Source: Mesorhizobium sp.
GTDB taxonomy: Bacteria; Pseudomonadota; Alphaproteobacteria; Rhizobiales; Rhizobiaceae
Reading direction: 5' to 3'
Assembly: GCA_022833215.1 (NCBI GenBank)
Contig: JAIPUZ010000010.1
Location: 1-36,949, forward strand
DNA: 36,949 nucleotides
Shown here: positions 1 to 8,467 of the stretch, one piece after another
How positions within the stretch are numbered: the first letter of the stretch is position 1
How the letters are laid out: each line of letters begins with the position of its first letter
Made by a program: the position numbers and the translations under genes
Notes under the pieces: model-generated
Seen by the model: only the letters and a program-made list of their open reading frames with translations
Databases searched by the model: none
What the model was told of the DNA's origin: nothing

Positions 1-718
1 TGACGTTCTTCTTTTCCTCGCCGGCGATTTCCAGCTTCACCTTGCCGGCATCCAGCATGATGACGCGGTCGCCGAAGTCGACGGCGTGCTGCATGTTGTG
101 GGTCACCATCAGCGTCGTCAGCTTCAGCGAGGAGACCGTGCGGATGGTCGCCTGCATGACGATGTCGGCGGTGCGCGGATCGAGCGCGGCCGTATGTTCG
201 TCGAGCAGCAGCACGTCCGGCCGGTCGCTGACGGCCATGATCAGCGACAGCGACTGGCGCTGGCCGCCCGAAAGCAGCTCGACCTTGGTGTCGAGGCGAT
301 TTTCAAGGCCGAGGCCGAGCACCGACAGGCGCTCGCGATATTCGGCGAGCCGGGCCGCGTTCAGGCCGGGCCGGAAGGTGCGGCTTTTGGCGCGCAGTTC
401 GGCCAGCAGCATGTTCTCGGCAACCGTCATGGACGCGGCGGTGCCGCGCATCGGGTCCTGGAACACGCGCGCCAGGCGGGCGGCGCGCTTGTGAACCGGC
501 ATGGCGGTGACGTCGGCGCCGTTGATGAGGATCTTGCCGGAATCGAGCACCAGCGAGCCGGAAATGGCGTTGAGCATGGAGCTCTTTCCAGCGCCGTTCG
601 AACCGATGACGACTCCGAACTCGCCCGTGGCGAGCGTCAGGTTGAGATTGTCGAGCGCGACCTTCTCATCGGGCTGACCCCGATAGAAGACCTTGCGCGC
701 GGACCGGACTTCCAGCAT
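1..718 (-). CDS. ABC transporter ATP-binding protein (3' end outside window)
   Basis: Energises uptake together with the TrpX-type binding protein encoded just upstream on the same strand. The reading frame is open from an ATG at 718 to the window edge, giving 239 codons, so the C-terminus is missing. It shows a Walker A (GSNGAGKSS, about residues 38-46), a signature motif LSGGQRQSLSL, a Walker B VLLLDEHTAALDP and an H-loop THNMQHA. The order is that of a COG1101-type ATPase, the usual partner of PF04392 binding proteins. The gene starts 82 nt after the binding-protein stop, with a terminator-like hairpin in between. The permease expected between binding protein and ATPase in most such operons is not there; it may lie to the left of the window. 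Family is secure; substrate unknown. Confidence 0.9.
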   Translation of the reverse strand, partial: MLEVRSARKVFYRGQPDEKVALDNLNLTLATGEFGVVIGSNGAGKSSMLNAISGSLVLDSGKILINGADVTAMPVHKRAARLARVFQDPMRGTAASMTVAENMLLAELRAKSRTFRPGLNAARLAEYRERLSVLGLGLENRLDTKVELLSGGQRQSLSLIMAVSDRPDVLLLDEHTAALDPRTADIVMQATIRTVSSLKLTTLMVTHNMQHAVDFGDRVIMLDAGKVKLEIAGEEKKNV

Positions 719-750
719 CCGCACCTCCAGCGCGTTTTCCAGGGCTTAAG

Positions 751-778
751 AAAAAGGCGGCGCCTTTGGAGCGCCGCC
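751..778 (-). terminator. Intrinsic terminator or attenuator after the binding-protein gene
   Basis: Read on the minus strand, an 8-bp perfect GC stem (756-763 with 771-778, 7-nt loop) is followed by a T-run (TTTTTCTT). It lies between the binding-protein gene and its ATPase, so it probably trims most transcripts after the first gene and gives excess binding protein. Confidence 0.8.
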
Positions 779-800
779 ATTTCCGGCGATATGTAGTCCG

Positions 801-1787
801 TCAGTCGACGAAGCACTCGCAATTGTCGAGAGCGGCAGGAATTTCGAGGCCGAACTCCTTGGCCGACTTCTTCGAGATCACCATGACGTGGTCCTCGTAA
901 GCCGGCTTGGAAGGCGCGATCGACTTGGGGTCTTCGCCCTTGAGGATGCGCACCGCGATCTTGCCGGCGTTCTCGCCAACCTTGTTGTAGTTGACCGCGA
1001 AGCTCGCGGGCACCACGCCATCGCGCACGGCGCCGTCGTCGGAGTTGACGATCGGGATGCCGGCCTGACGGGCGGCGGCGGCCACAGCGGCAACGGCCGG
1101 CTGAAGCAGGTTGGAGGTCGGAACATAGATCACGTCCGCCTTGCCGGCGAAGGAGGCAACGCGCTGCTGGATGTCGTTGACGTTGTCGACGCCGACGGCA
1201 ACGATCTCGAAACCGGCATCCTTGGCCAGCTCGCGGGCGCTGTCGACCAGCGCGACGTCATTGGCCTCGCCCGGATTGTAGGGGATGCCGAGGCGGGTGG
1301 CGTTGGGCATCAGCTCCTTGGTGAATTTCATCACGGCCGCCAGATCCTGAAGATCGGAAGAGCCGGTGATGCCTTCGCCGCCTTCATCCCACGACGGGGT
1401 GAGGTTGGCCGCGACCGGATCGGTGACGGCGGTGAAGACGATCGGAATGCCGGAGCCAGCCAGCGCCTTCTGAGCGATCTGCGAAACCGGCGTTGTAACG
1501 GTGTAGATCAGCTTCGGCTGCTCGGCCTGAAGCTTGGCGATCATCTGCGGCACGAGCGACGCGTCGAAATTGGTGTGGCTGACGGTGTAGACGACGTCCT
1601 TGCCCTCTTCATAGCCGGCCTCGGTGAGAGCCTTCTTGAAGCCTTCGATGGCGATGTTGAGCTGCGAATGCTCGCCGAAATTGGCGACGCCGATGCGGAC
1701 CGGGTCCGCAGCCGCTGTCATGACACTGGCCAGCATGGCGCCGGCAACAACCATTCCCGACAACCAGCCGGATTTCGACCTGATCAT
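801..1787 (-). CDS. ABC transporter substrate-binding protein, TrpX/PF04392 type
   Basis: Periplasmic binding protein of a BMP/TrpX-like importer (ABC_sub_bind family, COG2984). The ATG at 1787 is chosen over the upstream codon at 1811 because GGGAGG sits 5 nt before it (1793-1798) and the protein then begins with a standard Sec signal: a basic MIRSK start, a hydrophobic stretch, and an Ala-rich cleavage region ending TAAA before DPVRIG. The mature part has the two-lobe pattern of the family (VRIGVANFGEHSQ, YTVTTPVSQIAQ, VFTAVTDPVAANL, GIPIVNSDDGAVRDG). Length 328 aa is normal. Relatives bind tryptophan or other amino acids or aromatic compounds; the ligand cannot be read here. Its divergent neighbour is a GntR regulator, which may control it. 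Confidence 0.9.
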   Translation of the reverse strand: MIRSKSGWLSGMVVAGAMLASVMTAAADPVRIGVANFGEHSQLNIAIEGFKKALTEAGYEEGKDVVYTVSHTNFDASLVPQMIAKLQAEQPKLIYTVTTPVSQIAQKALAGSGIPIVFTAVTDPVAANLTPSWDEGGEGITGSSDLQDLAAVMKFTKELMPNATRLGIPYNPGEANDVALVDSARELAKDAGFEIVAVGVDNVNDIQQRVASFAGKADVIYVPTSNLLQPAVAAVAAAARQAGIPIVNSDDGAVRDGVVPASFAVNYNKVGENAGKIAVRILKGEDPKSIAPSKPAYEDHVMVISKKSAKEFGLEIPAALDNCECFVD

Positions 1788-1898
1788 TGTAACCTCCCGA
1801 GACACAGGCATCGGCGCTTTAACTCGCCTTGGGCGGGATCATAGCGGCTTCGGAAGGCTTGTCAAACACATATATATAGATCAGGCTATGACCAAGGA

Positions 1899-1939
1899 TC
1901 ATATATAATTTGGCTGATGAGCCATTTCATATATAATTT
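1899..1939. promoter_or_regulatory. Direct repeat, candidate GntR operator
   Basis: The 13-mer TCATATATAATTT occurs twice, at 1899-1911 and 1927-1939, with starts 28 bp apart. Another AT-rich tract (CATATATATAGATC) lies at 1869-1882. These are very AT-rich islands in GC-rich DNA, in the divergent space between the binding protein and the GntR gene. FCD-type GntR proteins often bind short AT-rich sites beside their own gene, so these are the natural operator candidates. Promoter elements in the same space cannot be separated from them by eye. Confidence 0.5.
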
Positions 1940-1994
1940 AAGAGAGATGCCGGACGGGCGCGGCGGAGGGGCCAGAGTGCAGGCGGATGGCACG

Positions 1995-2771
1995 ATGCAG
2001 GAAGAAACCTATCAGAGCAAGACGGAAGCGGCCTACAGCCTGCTGCGGCGGGATATTCTGGCAACCCGGCTGAAGCCGGGGGCGGCCCTGAAGCTCGGTG
2101 CGCTGCGCGATGCCTATGGTGTCGGCTGGACACCGCTGCGCGAAGCGCTGTCGCGGCTGGAGGCCGAGAAGCTCGTCACCGCCGTCTCCAATCGCGGTTT
2201 CGCCGTGGCGCCGGTGTCGAAGGCCGAGCTGGAGGATCTGGCGCGGGCACGCAGGGTGGTGGAGCTGCCGCTGCTGCTGGAATCGATCGCCAATGGCGAT
2301 GCGGAGTGGGAAGCGGCGGTGGTCACCAGCCACTACCGCCTGTCGCGCTGCAAGATCGCGCCCGACGACCCGTCAGAGGCGGCGGTGGACGAATGGGACG
2401 AGAAGCATACCGCATTCCATGATGCGCTTCTGAGCGCGGCGCAGTCGAGCTGGCTGTTGCGCTTCCACGCCACGATTTCCGACCAGTTGCGCCGCCACCA
2501 TCGGTTTCTCGGCCTTGCACCCACGCTGCGGGCCGCCGAAGGGCGGCAGGAAGGTTACGAGAAGGCTGTCGCGGCGCTGCGCGAGGCCATGGGCATCGGG
2601 CATCATACGGCGCTGATGGAGGCCGCGCTCGACCGCGACATCGAGCGGGCGCGCCGTCTCATGGAGGAGCATATCGGCTACACGCTGCATGCCTATATCC
2701 ATGCCGAGGAAGACGCCGGCCGCCGCAACAGGCCGGGCAAGGCAGCAGGCAGGAAGGCCGCCGCCGAATGA
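1995..2771 (+). CDS. GntR family transcriptional regulator, FCD domain
   Basis: DNA-binding regulator of the FadR/FCD branch. Near the N-terminus is the winged helix-turn-helix (AAYSLLRRDILATRLKPG, then GWTPLREALSRLEAEKLV and the wing NRGFAVAPVS), followed by an all-helical FCD ligand domain. I prefer the ATG at 1995 (AGGCGG 8 nt upstream), which gives 258 aa. ATGs at 1947 and 1917 are in frame, but they would add a low-complexity GR-rich leader and overlap the 13-bp repeats. The stop overlaps the start of the PLP enzyme by 4 nt, so the two are co-translated. It is divergent from the TrpX-type transporter, so it probably senses the amino acid or organic acid handled by the transporter and the PLP enzyme. 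Confidence 0.88.
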   Translation: MQEETYQSKTEAAYSLLRRDILATRLKPGAALKLGALRDAYGVGWTPLREALSRLEAEKLVTAVSNRGFAVAPVSKAELEDLARARRVVELPLLLESIANGDAEWEAAVVTSHYRLSRCKIAPDDPSEAAVDEWDEKHTAFHDALLSAAQSSWLLRFHATISDQLRRHHRFLGLAPTLRAAEGRQEGYEKAVAALREAMGIGHHTALMEAALDRDIERARRLMEEHIGYTLHAYIHAEEDAGRRNRPGKAAGRKAAAE

Positions 2772-3736
2772 GCGGTCCGCGACGCCCGGCGCTGACGGCG
2801 ATCGAGGCGGCGCAGAAGCGCCTGCGCGCCTGGATGCAGCCGACGCCGCTCGTGCCGCTGAACCTTGACCTGCCCGACCGGCGCATTTTCCTGAAGCTCG
2901 AGACGCTTTCGCCAATCGGCGCTTTCAAGCTGCGGCCGGCGCTCAACGCGCTGCTGTCGCGCGACCGTTCCGACCTGTCGAACGGCGTTGCCACGGTCAG
3001 TTCCGGCAACATGGCCTATGGCATGGCGTGGGCGGCGCATGCGCTCGGCGTGAGGATGGCGGCCTATATGTATGCCGGAGCACCGCAGACCAAGATCGAC
3101 GGCGTGCGCGGATTGGGCGGCGAGGTGCGCTTCATCGGCATGGACGACTGGTGGCGCTACATCACCGAAGCCGATCGCCCGCAATTTTGCGAGTTGCTGA
3201 TCAACCCGGTCACCGATCAGGCGGTGCTGGACGGAAACGGCACCATCGGGCTGGAGATCCTGGATGCGCTGCCCGAGGTCGATGCGGTCTTCACGCCCTA
3301 TGGCGGCGGGTCGATGACCACCGGTGTTGCCAGTGCGCTGAGGGCCCTGAAGCCGCAGGTGAAGATCATTGCCTGCGAGGATGAAAACGCCGCTCCGGTG
3401 GCCGCGGCGCTTGCCGCCGGCCGCATTGTGGACATCGAAACGAAGCCGTCCTTCATCAAGAGCATCGGCGGGCCGTCGCTGGTCCCGCAGCTGTGGCCGG
3501 TGGCGCGCGAGCTGATCGACGGCGCGCAAAGCGTCACTCTTGCGCAGGTGACGGATGCCATGCGCCTGCTGTTTTCCCGGGCGAAGGTGGTGGCGGAAGG
3601 TGCAGGGGCGGCCTCTCTGGCTGTTGCGCTTGCCAGTCCGCATGCGAAGGGCAACGTCGTGTGCGTGGTCTCGGGCGGCAATATCGACGCGGACGCCTAT
3701 GCCACCGTGCTTGCCGGCGGCATTCCCCGGCCCTGA
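2768..3736 (+). CDS. PLP fold-type II enzyme, threonine dehydratase-like
   Basis: Pyridoxal-phosphate enzyme of the serine/threonine ammonia-lyase family, 322 aa and without a regulatory ACT domain. Visible motifs are the Schiff-base lysine in GAFKLRPA (K54), SSGNMAYGMA (from about residue 78, substrate/carboxylate loop), the glycine-rich phosphate loop PYGGGSMTTG (about 179) and C-terminal CVVSGGNID. The lysine motif departs from the usual SFKxRGA: Ala replaces Ser, and Pro replaces Gly after the Arg. This hints at a different substrate from threonine. It shares an ATGA overlap with the GntR gene. Candidates include a catabolic hydroxyamino-acid dehydratase or a related lyase; the exact reaction is not known. 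Confidence 0.82.
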   Translation: MSGPRRPALTAIEAAQKRLRAWMQPTPLVPLNLDLPDRRIFLKLETLSPIGAFKLRPALNALLSRDRSDLSNGVATVSSGNMAYGMAWAAHALGVRMAAYMYAGAPQTKIDGVRGLGGEVRFIGMDDWWRYITEADRPQFCELLINPVTDQAVLDGNGTIGLEILDALPEVDAVFTPYGGGSMTTGVASALRALKPQVKIIACEDENAAPVAAALAAGRIVDIETKPSFIKSIGGPSLVPQLWPVARELIDGAQSVTLAQVTDAMRLLFSRAKVVAEGAGAASLAVALASPHAKGNVVCVVSGGNIDADAYATVLAGGIPRP

Positions 3737-3778
3737 CATCCCGCCAGTCTGAGCTGCGGCTTGTCCCGACCGGCTAAA

Positions 3779-3795
3779 CGGCTCTACAAGAGCCG
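3779..3795. other. Small hairpin between the PLP enzyme and MarR genes
   Basis: CGGCTCT-ACA-AGAGCCG, a perfect 7-bp stem with a 3-nt loop, 42 nt after the PLP-enzyme stop. It has no T-run, so it is at best a weak or Rho-assisted terminator or an mRNA 3' stabiliser. Confidence 0.4.
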
Positions 3796-3822
3796 GATTG
3801 CTGGAGGACGACCGGGCTGGAG

Positions 3823-4344
3823 ATGGACGATACCAAGAATGGCGAGAGCCAGGCCGAATGGCTGGATGGCGAGACCAAGGTTCTGGAGGCGCCGGGCGAC
3901 CATGGCGCGGAGATACGCCTCTGGTTGAGGCTGCTGACCTGCGCGACGCTGGCCGAGACCGAGATCCGGCGGCGGTTGCGCGAGGAGTTCGACTTCACCC
4001 TGCCGCGCTTCGACCTGATGGCGCAGCTCGAGCGCGCCGAAAAAGGCATGGTTCTGGGCGAGGTTTCCAGACGCATGATGGTTTCGGCCGGCAATCTCAC
4101 GGCTCTGGTCGAGCGGCTGGTGGAAATGGGCTATGTCAGCCGCACCGTCTCGCCGAAGGATCGCCGCGTGCAGATCATCGCACTGACCGGCGAAGGCCGC
4201 GCCGCATTCCGCATCATGGCCGACCGCCACGGCGAGTGGATCGGCGAATTGTTCAAGGATCTGTCCAGACAGGACGAGGCCCTGCTGATGGAAGCGCTCG
4301 GACGGCTCAAGGGATCGATCCGCTCTGCGCTTTCAGGCGTCTGA
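3823..4344 (+). CDS. MarR family transcriptional regulator
   Basis: A 173-aa winged-helix regulator. The MarR core is clear: LRLLTCATLAETEIRRRLREEFDFTLPRFDLMAQL, then the recognition region GEVSRRMMVSAGNLTALVERLVEMGYVSRTVSPKDRRVQIIALT with the wing DRR. It lies 174 nt before the aromatic-CoA operon, on the same strand, with a 20-bp palindrome between them. MarR proteins of aromatic-CoA pathways usually repress until the CoA thioester binds, so it is most likely the local repressor. The ATG at 3823 has CTGGAG directly before it, so the ribosome-binding site is poorly spaced and the start is somewhat uncertain. Confidence 0.9.
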   Translation: MDDTKNGESQAEWLDGETKVLEAPGDHGAEIRLWLRLLTCATLAETEIRRRLREEFDFTLPRFDLMAQLERAEKGMVLGEVSRRMMVSAGNLTALVERLVEMGYVSRTVSPKDRRVQIIALTGEGRAAFRIMADRHGEWIGELFKDLSRQDEALLMEALGRLKGSIRSALSGV

Positions 4345-4422
4345 CCTGCATTTCTTGCCGCTTGTTGTCCTGCGCCCGCCATTTTAACCGGTGCGGCGTT
4401 GCGCGTTTTGCGTCCGACCAAG

Positions 4423-4442
4423 AAACTTTAAGCTTGAAGTTT
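4423..4442. promoter_or_regulatory. Near-perfect 20-bp palindrome, candidate MarR operator
   Basis: AAACTTTAAGCTTGAAGTTT is symmetric about AAGCTT, with one mismatched pair (T at 4429 against G at 4436). It sits between the MarR gene and the monooxygenase operon, 77 nt before the latter's start. Length and symmetry fit a MarR dimer site. No clear -35/-10 pair can be picked out by eye. Confidence 0.7.
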
Positions 4443-4518
4443 TTTTCGGAATGATCTTTCCTTGTCCGGACGGACGGTGCCGAGGCGCTGCATCCGGCCG
4501 ATGACGGGAGGAAAGATC

Positions 4519-6843
4519 ATGCGCATTGTCTGCATCGGAGGCGGGCCGGCCGGTCTCTATTTCGCCCTGCTGATGAAGAAGCAGAACCCTGCGCACCACG
4601 TCACCGTGGTCGAGCGCAACCGGCCCTTCGACACATTCGGCTGGGGCGTGGTGTTTTCGGATGCCACCATGCAGTCGATGCGCGAATGGGACCCGCAAAC
4701 GGCAGCCACCATCGAGGACGCCTTCAACCACTGGGACGACATCGAGCTGGTGTTCAAGGGCCGCAAAATCCGCACCACCGGCCACGGCTTCGTCGGCATC
4801 GGCCGCAAGAAGATGCTCAACATCCTGCAGGAGCGCTGCCTCGAACTGGGTGTCGAGCTGGTTTTCGAGCATGATGTTCAGAGCGACGAGGAATTTGCCG
4901 ATGCCGATCTGATCATCGCCTCGGACGGTGTCAATTCGCGAATCCGCGCCCGCTATGAAGATGTCTTCAGGCCCGACATGCTGATGCGGCCCAACCGCTA
5001 TATCTGGCTCGGCACCGACAAGGCCTTCGATGCCTTCACCTTCGATTTCCAGCGCACCGAGCATGGCTGGTTCCAGGCCCATATCTACAAGTTCGACGAC
5101 AGCACCTCGACTTTCATCGTCGAGACCACAGAGGACGTGTTCAACGCCCACGGCATCGGCGAGATGGATCAGGACCAGTCGATCGCGTTCTGCGAGAAGC
5201 TTTTTGCCGGGACACTCGAGGGCTCGCGGCTGATGAGCAATGCCCGCCATCTGCGCGGCTCGGCATGGCTCAATTTCGGTCGATTGATCTGCGAGAAATG
5301 GAGCCATTTCAACGGCAAAAGCCATGTCGTGCTGATGGGCGACAGCGCCCACACCGCCCATTTCGCCATCGGCTCGGGCACCAAGCTCGCCATCGACGAC
5401 GCCATCGAACTGACCCGCCAGTTCAACGCCTTCGGCCACGATGCGCAGAATATCCCGGCCGTGCTGGACGCCTATGAGGAGGTCCGCCGCGTCGACGTCG
5501 CCCGCATCCAGAATGCGGCCCGCAACGCCATGGAATGGTTCGAGGTGGTGGGGCATCGCTATGCCGACACGCTCGAGCCCGAACAGTTCATGTATTCCAT
5601 GCTGACCCGCTCGCAGCGCATCAGCCACGAGAACCTGCGCCTGCGCGACAGGGAATGGCTGGAAGGCTACGAGCGCTGGTTCGCGAAGCGGGCCGGCGTG
5701 GAGCCGGCGGCCGATGGCAGCGTGCCGCCGCCCATGTTCACGCCCTACAGCGTGCGCGGCCTGACCTTGCGCAACCGCATCGTCGTTTCGCCCATGGCCA
5801 TGTATTCCGCCACGGACGGGGTGGCCGACGATTTCCATCTGGTGCATCTGGGCGCGCGTGCCATGGGTGGCGCTGCCCTCATCTTCCCCGAGATGACCTG
5901 CACCTCGCCGGATGCCCGCATCACGCCTGGCTGCCTCGGCTTGTGGAACGACGAGCAGGCTGCGGTGCTAAAACGCATCGTCGATTTCGTGCATGGCCAC
6001 ACCCCGGCGAAGATCGGCATCCAGCTTGGCCATGCCGGCCGCAAGGGTTCCACAAAGCGCGGCTGGGAAGGCATGGACCAGCCGCTCGATGAGGGGAACT
6101 GGCCGCTTCTTTCGGCCTCCGCCATTCCCTATCTGCCGCAGTCGCAGGTGCCGCGCGCCATGACGCGGGAGGACATGGACCGTGTCGTCGCCGATTTCGT
6201 CGCGGCCACGAAACGTGCCGCAGCGGCCGGCTTCGACATTCTCGAAATCCATGCTGCGCATGGCTATCTGCTGTCGTCCTTCCTGTCGCCGCTGACCAAC
6301 CGGCGTGACGACGACTATGGCGGCAGCCATGAAAACCGCGCCCGCTTTCCGCTGGAGGTGTTCCGCGCCGTGCGTGAGGCATGGCCGCAGGATCGTCCGA
6401 TCTCGGTGCGCCTCTCGACCACCGACTGGCACGAGGGCGGCAACACGCCGGAGGATGCGGCGATCTTTGCCGCCATGTTCAGGGAAGCGGGCGCCGATCT
6501 CATCGACTGCTCGACCGGGCAGGTGGTGACCGACGACAAGCCCGTCTATGGACGGCTTTGGCAGACGCCGATGTCGGACAAGATCCGCAACGAGGTGGGG
6601 GTGGCGACCATCGCGGTCGGCGCCATCTCCGAGGCCGATCATGCCAATTCGGTGATTGCCGCGGGCCGTGCCGACCTGTGCGCCGTCGCCCGCCCGCATC
6701 TGGCCGATCCGTCCTTCGTTCTGCATGAGGCGGCGAAGATCGGTTTTTCCGGCGTGGAATGGCCGAAGCAATATCTGTCGGCGCGTTCGCAGTACGAAAA
6801 CAATCTGGCCCGCGCGGCCGCCGAAGCGGCGGGCCGGAAATGA
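4519..6843 (+). CDS. Bifunctional FAD monooxygenase / old-yellow-enzyme fusion (2-aminobenzoyl-CoA monooxygenase/reductase type; annotated also as salicylyl-CoA 5-hydroxylase)
   Basis: A 774-aa fusion protein. Residues 1 to about 390 form an aromatic-ring FAD hydroxylase: the dinucleotide motif [11 protein letters not shown] (7-17), a DG motif ([13 protein letters not shown]) and the FAD motif [22 protein letters not shown]. Residues 405-774 form an old yellow enzyme FMN reductase: [41 protein letters not shown] (578 onward) and [10 protein letters not shown]. In the characterised Azoarcus enzyme this combination hydroxylates 2-aminobenzoyl-CoA and then reduces the ring to a non-aromatic cyclohexene product. 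Start at 4519 follows GGGAGGA (4505-4511). It is the first gene of a five-gene operon. Whether the substrate is anthraniloyl-CoA, salicylyl-CoA or another aryl-CoA cannot be decided from sequence alone. Confidence 0.9.
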   Translation: MRIVCIGGGPAGLYFALLMKKQNPAHHVTVVERNRPFDTFGWGVVFSDATMQSMREWDPQTAATIEDAFNHWDDIELVFKGRKIRTTGHGFVGIGRKKMLNILQERCLELGVELVFEHDVQSDEEFADADLIIASDGVNSRIRARYEDVFRPDMLMRPNRYIWLGTDKAFDAFTFDFQRTEHGWFQAHIYKFDDSTSTFIVETTEDVFNAHGIGEMDQDQSIAFCEKLFAGTLEGSRLMSNARHLRGSAWLNFGRLICEKWSHFNGKSHVVLMGDSAHTAHFAIGSGTKLAIDDAIELTRQFNAFGHDAQNIPAVLDAYEEVRRVDVARIQNAARNAMEWFEVVGHRYADTLEPEQFMYSMLTRSQRISHENLRLRDREWLEGYERWFAKRAGVEPAADGSVPPPMFTPYSVRGLTLRNRIVVSPMAMYSATDGVADDFHLVHLGARAMGGAALIFPEMTCTSPDARITPGCLGLWNDEQAAVLKRIVDFVHGHTPAKIGIQLGHAGRKGSTKRGWEGMDQPLDEGNWPLLSASAIPYLPQSQVPRAMTREDMDRVVADFVAATKRAAAAGFDILEIHAAHGYLLSSFLSPLTNRRDDDYGGSHENRARFPLEVFRAVREAWPQDRPISVRLSTTDWHEGGNTPEDAAIFAAMFREAGADLIDCSTGQVVTDDKPVYGRLWQTPMSDKIRNEVGVATIAVGAISEADHANSVIAAGRADLCAVARPHLADPSFVLHEAAKIGFSGVEWPKQYLSARSQYENNLARAAAEAAGRK

Positions 6844-7616
6844 GCGGGCAACATGCCTTCGTCACCGGGGCGGGCACAGGCATCGGTCGCGCGATAGCTT
6901 TGGCGCTGGCTGGCCGGGGATTTGCCGTGTCGCTGGCCGGGCGACGGGCCGGACCGCTTCAGGCGGTTGCCGATGAAATCGTGGCGGTGGGCGGCAAGGC
7001 GCTGGTGGTCGAAGGCTTCGACGTGACTGACGAGCAGCTCGTGGCCGCAGGTGCTGCGCAAGCGATTGCAGCGCTGGGCGAGGTGTCCGTGCTGGTCAAT
7101 TGTGCCGGCGAAGCGCCGTCCGCGCCGTTCGAAAAGACCGATCCGGCGCTGTGGAATCATGTCGTTGCGGTCAATCTCACCGGCACCTATCTGGTCACGC
7201 GCGCGCTGCTGCCCTCGCTGCGCAAGGCTGGTTCGGCACGCGTCATCAACATCGCCAGCACAGCCGGCATGACCGGCTACGCCTACGTGTCCGCCTATTG
7301 CGCGGCCAAGCATGGTGTGGTCGGGCTGACGCGGTCGCTGGCGCTGGAACTGGCGCGTACCGGAATCACCGTCAATGCCGTCTGCCCCGGCTTCACCGAC
7401 ACGCCGCTGCTCGATGCGGCGGTCGAGACGATCCGGGACAAGACCGGCCGCAGCGGCGACGAGGCGCGCGCGACGCTGGCGCGGGCCAATCCGCAGGGCC
7501 GGCTGGTCGCGCCACAGGAAGTGGCCGATGCCGTGCTGTGGCTTGCCGGCGAGGGTGCAGGTGCGATCACCGGGCAGGCCATCGCGGTCGCCGGCGGTGA
7601 AGTGATGGGAGGCTGA
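6840..7616 (+). CDS. SDR family NAD(P)-dependent dehydrogenase
   Basis: A 258-aa classical short-chain dehydrogenase: cofactor loop TGAGTGIG near the N-terminus, NCAG, the catalytic Ser in [11 protein letters not shown], the YxxxK pair in [10 protein letters not shown], and [10 protein letters not shown]. The ATG overlaps the stop of the monooxygenase fusion by 4 nt, so translation is coupled. In this setting it probably oxidises or reduces a hydroxy/keto group on the non-aromatic CoA intermediate, the role of a 3-hydroxyacyl-CoA dehydrogenase. Cofactor preference is unclear; the RR pair in [10 protein letters not shown] after the second strand would favour NADP(H). Confidence 0.88.
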   Translation: MSGQHAFVTGAGTGIGRAIALALAGRGFAVSLAGRRAGPLQAVADEIVAVGGKALVVEGFDVTDEQLVAAGAAQAIAALGEVSVLVNCAGEAPSAPFEKTDPALWNHVVAVNLTGTYLVTRALLPSLRKAGSARVINIASTAGMTGYAYVSAYCAAKHGVVGLTRSLALELARTGITVNAVCPGFTDTPLLDAAVETIRDKTGRSGDEARATLARANPQGRLVAPQEVADAVLWLAGEGAGAITGQAIAVAGGEVMGG

Positions 7617-7621
7617 TACTG

Positions 7622-8464
7622 ATGACCAATGCCATGCAGGCCAAGCTCAGGCCGTTCAGGGATTTCCGGCCGAAGCATTTCCGCTTCGAGACGGATGAGG
7701 ATGGACGCGTCGCGACCATCACGCTCAACCGGCCGGACAAGAAGAACCCGCTCACCTTCGAAAGCTATGAGGAACTGGGCGACCTGTTCCGGGCGCTGAC
7801 CCGCGCCAGCGACGTGCGCTGCGTGGTGCTGACCGGGGCGGACAACAATTTCTCCTCGGGCGGCGACGTGTTCGACATCATCGAGCCGCTGACCGGCATG
7901 AAGATGCCCGACCTTCTGGCCTTCACCCGCATGACCGGCGATCTGGTGCGCCAGATCCGCGCCTGTCCGCAGCCGGTGATCGCCGCGGTGGACGGTATCT
8001 GCGCGGGCGCAGGCGCGATCCTTGCCATGGCGTCCGACTATCGCCTTGCCACGCCTGAGGCGAAGACTGCGTTCCTGTTCACCCGGGTCGGGCTGGCCGG
8101 CGCGGATATGGGCGCCTGCGGTATTCTTCCGCGCATCATCGGTCAGGGCAGGGCGGCGGAGCTTCTGTTCACCGGCCGCGTGATGACGGCGGCGGAAGGC
8201 CACAACTGGGGCTTCTACAACGAGATCGCCGGGCGGGATGCGCTTCTGGCGCAGGCGCAGACCTTCGCCCGCCGGCTGGCGGACGGCCCGTGGTTCGCGC
8301 ATTCCATGACCAAGAAGATGCTCGATCAGGAATGGTCGATGGGCATCGAGGAAATGCTGGAATCGGAAGCGCAGGCACAGGCGATCTGCATGGCGACCGG
8401 CGATTTCCGCCGCGCCTTCGAGGCGTTCGCGGCCAAGGCGAAGCCCGATTTCAAGGGGAACTGA
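7622..8464 (+). CDS. Enoyl-CoA hydratase/isomerase family protein
   Basis: Crotonase-fold protein of 280 aa. The oxyanion-hole segments are visible: [15 protein letters not shown] and [23 protein letters not shown], followed by [24 protein letters not shown], where the acid/base residues of hydratases lie. It begins 5 nt after the SDR stop. As part of this operon it probably hydrates, or hydrolytically opens, the ring-derived enoyl-CoA. An N-terminal stretch of about 25 residues before [15 protein letters not shown] is slightly longer than in standard hydratases. Crotonase specificity cannot be read from these motifs alone. Confidence 0.87.
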   Translation: MTNAMQAKLRPFRDFRPKHFRFETDEDGRVATITLNRPDKKNPLTFESYEELGDLFRALTRASDVRCVVLTGADNNFSSGGDVFDIIEPLTGMKMPDLLAFTRMTGDLVRQIRACPQPVIAAVDGICAGAGAILAMASDYRLATPEAKTAFLFTRVGLAGADMGACGILPRIIGQGRAAELLFTGRVMTAAEGHNWGFYNEIAGRDALLAQAQTFARRLADGPWFAHSMTKKMLDQEWSMGIEEMLESEAQAQAICMATGDFRRAFEAFAAKAKPDFKGN

Positions 8465-8467
8465 GCC

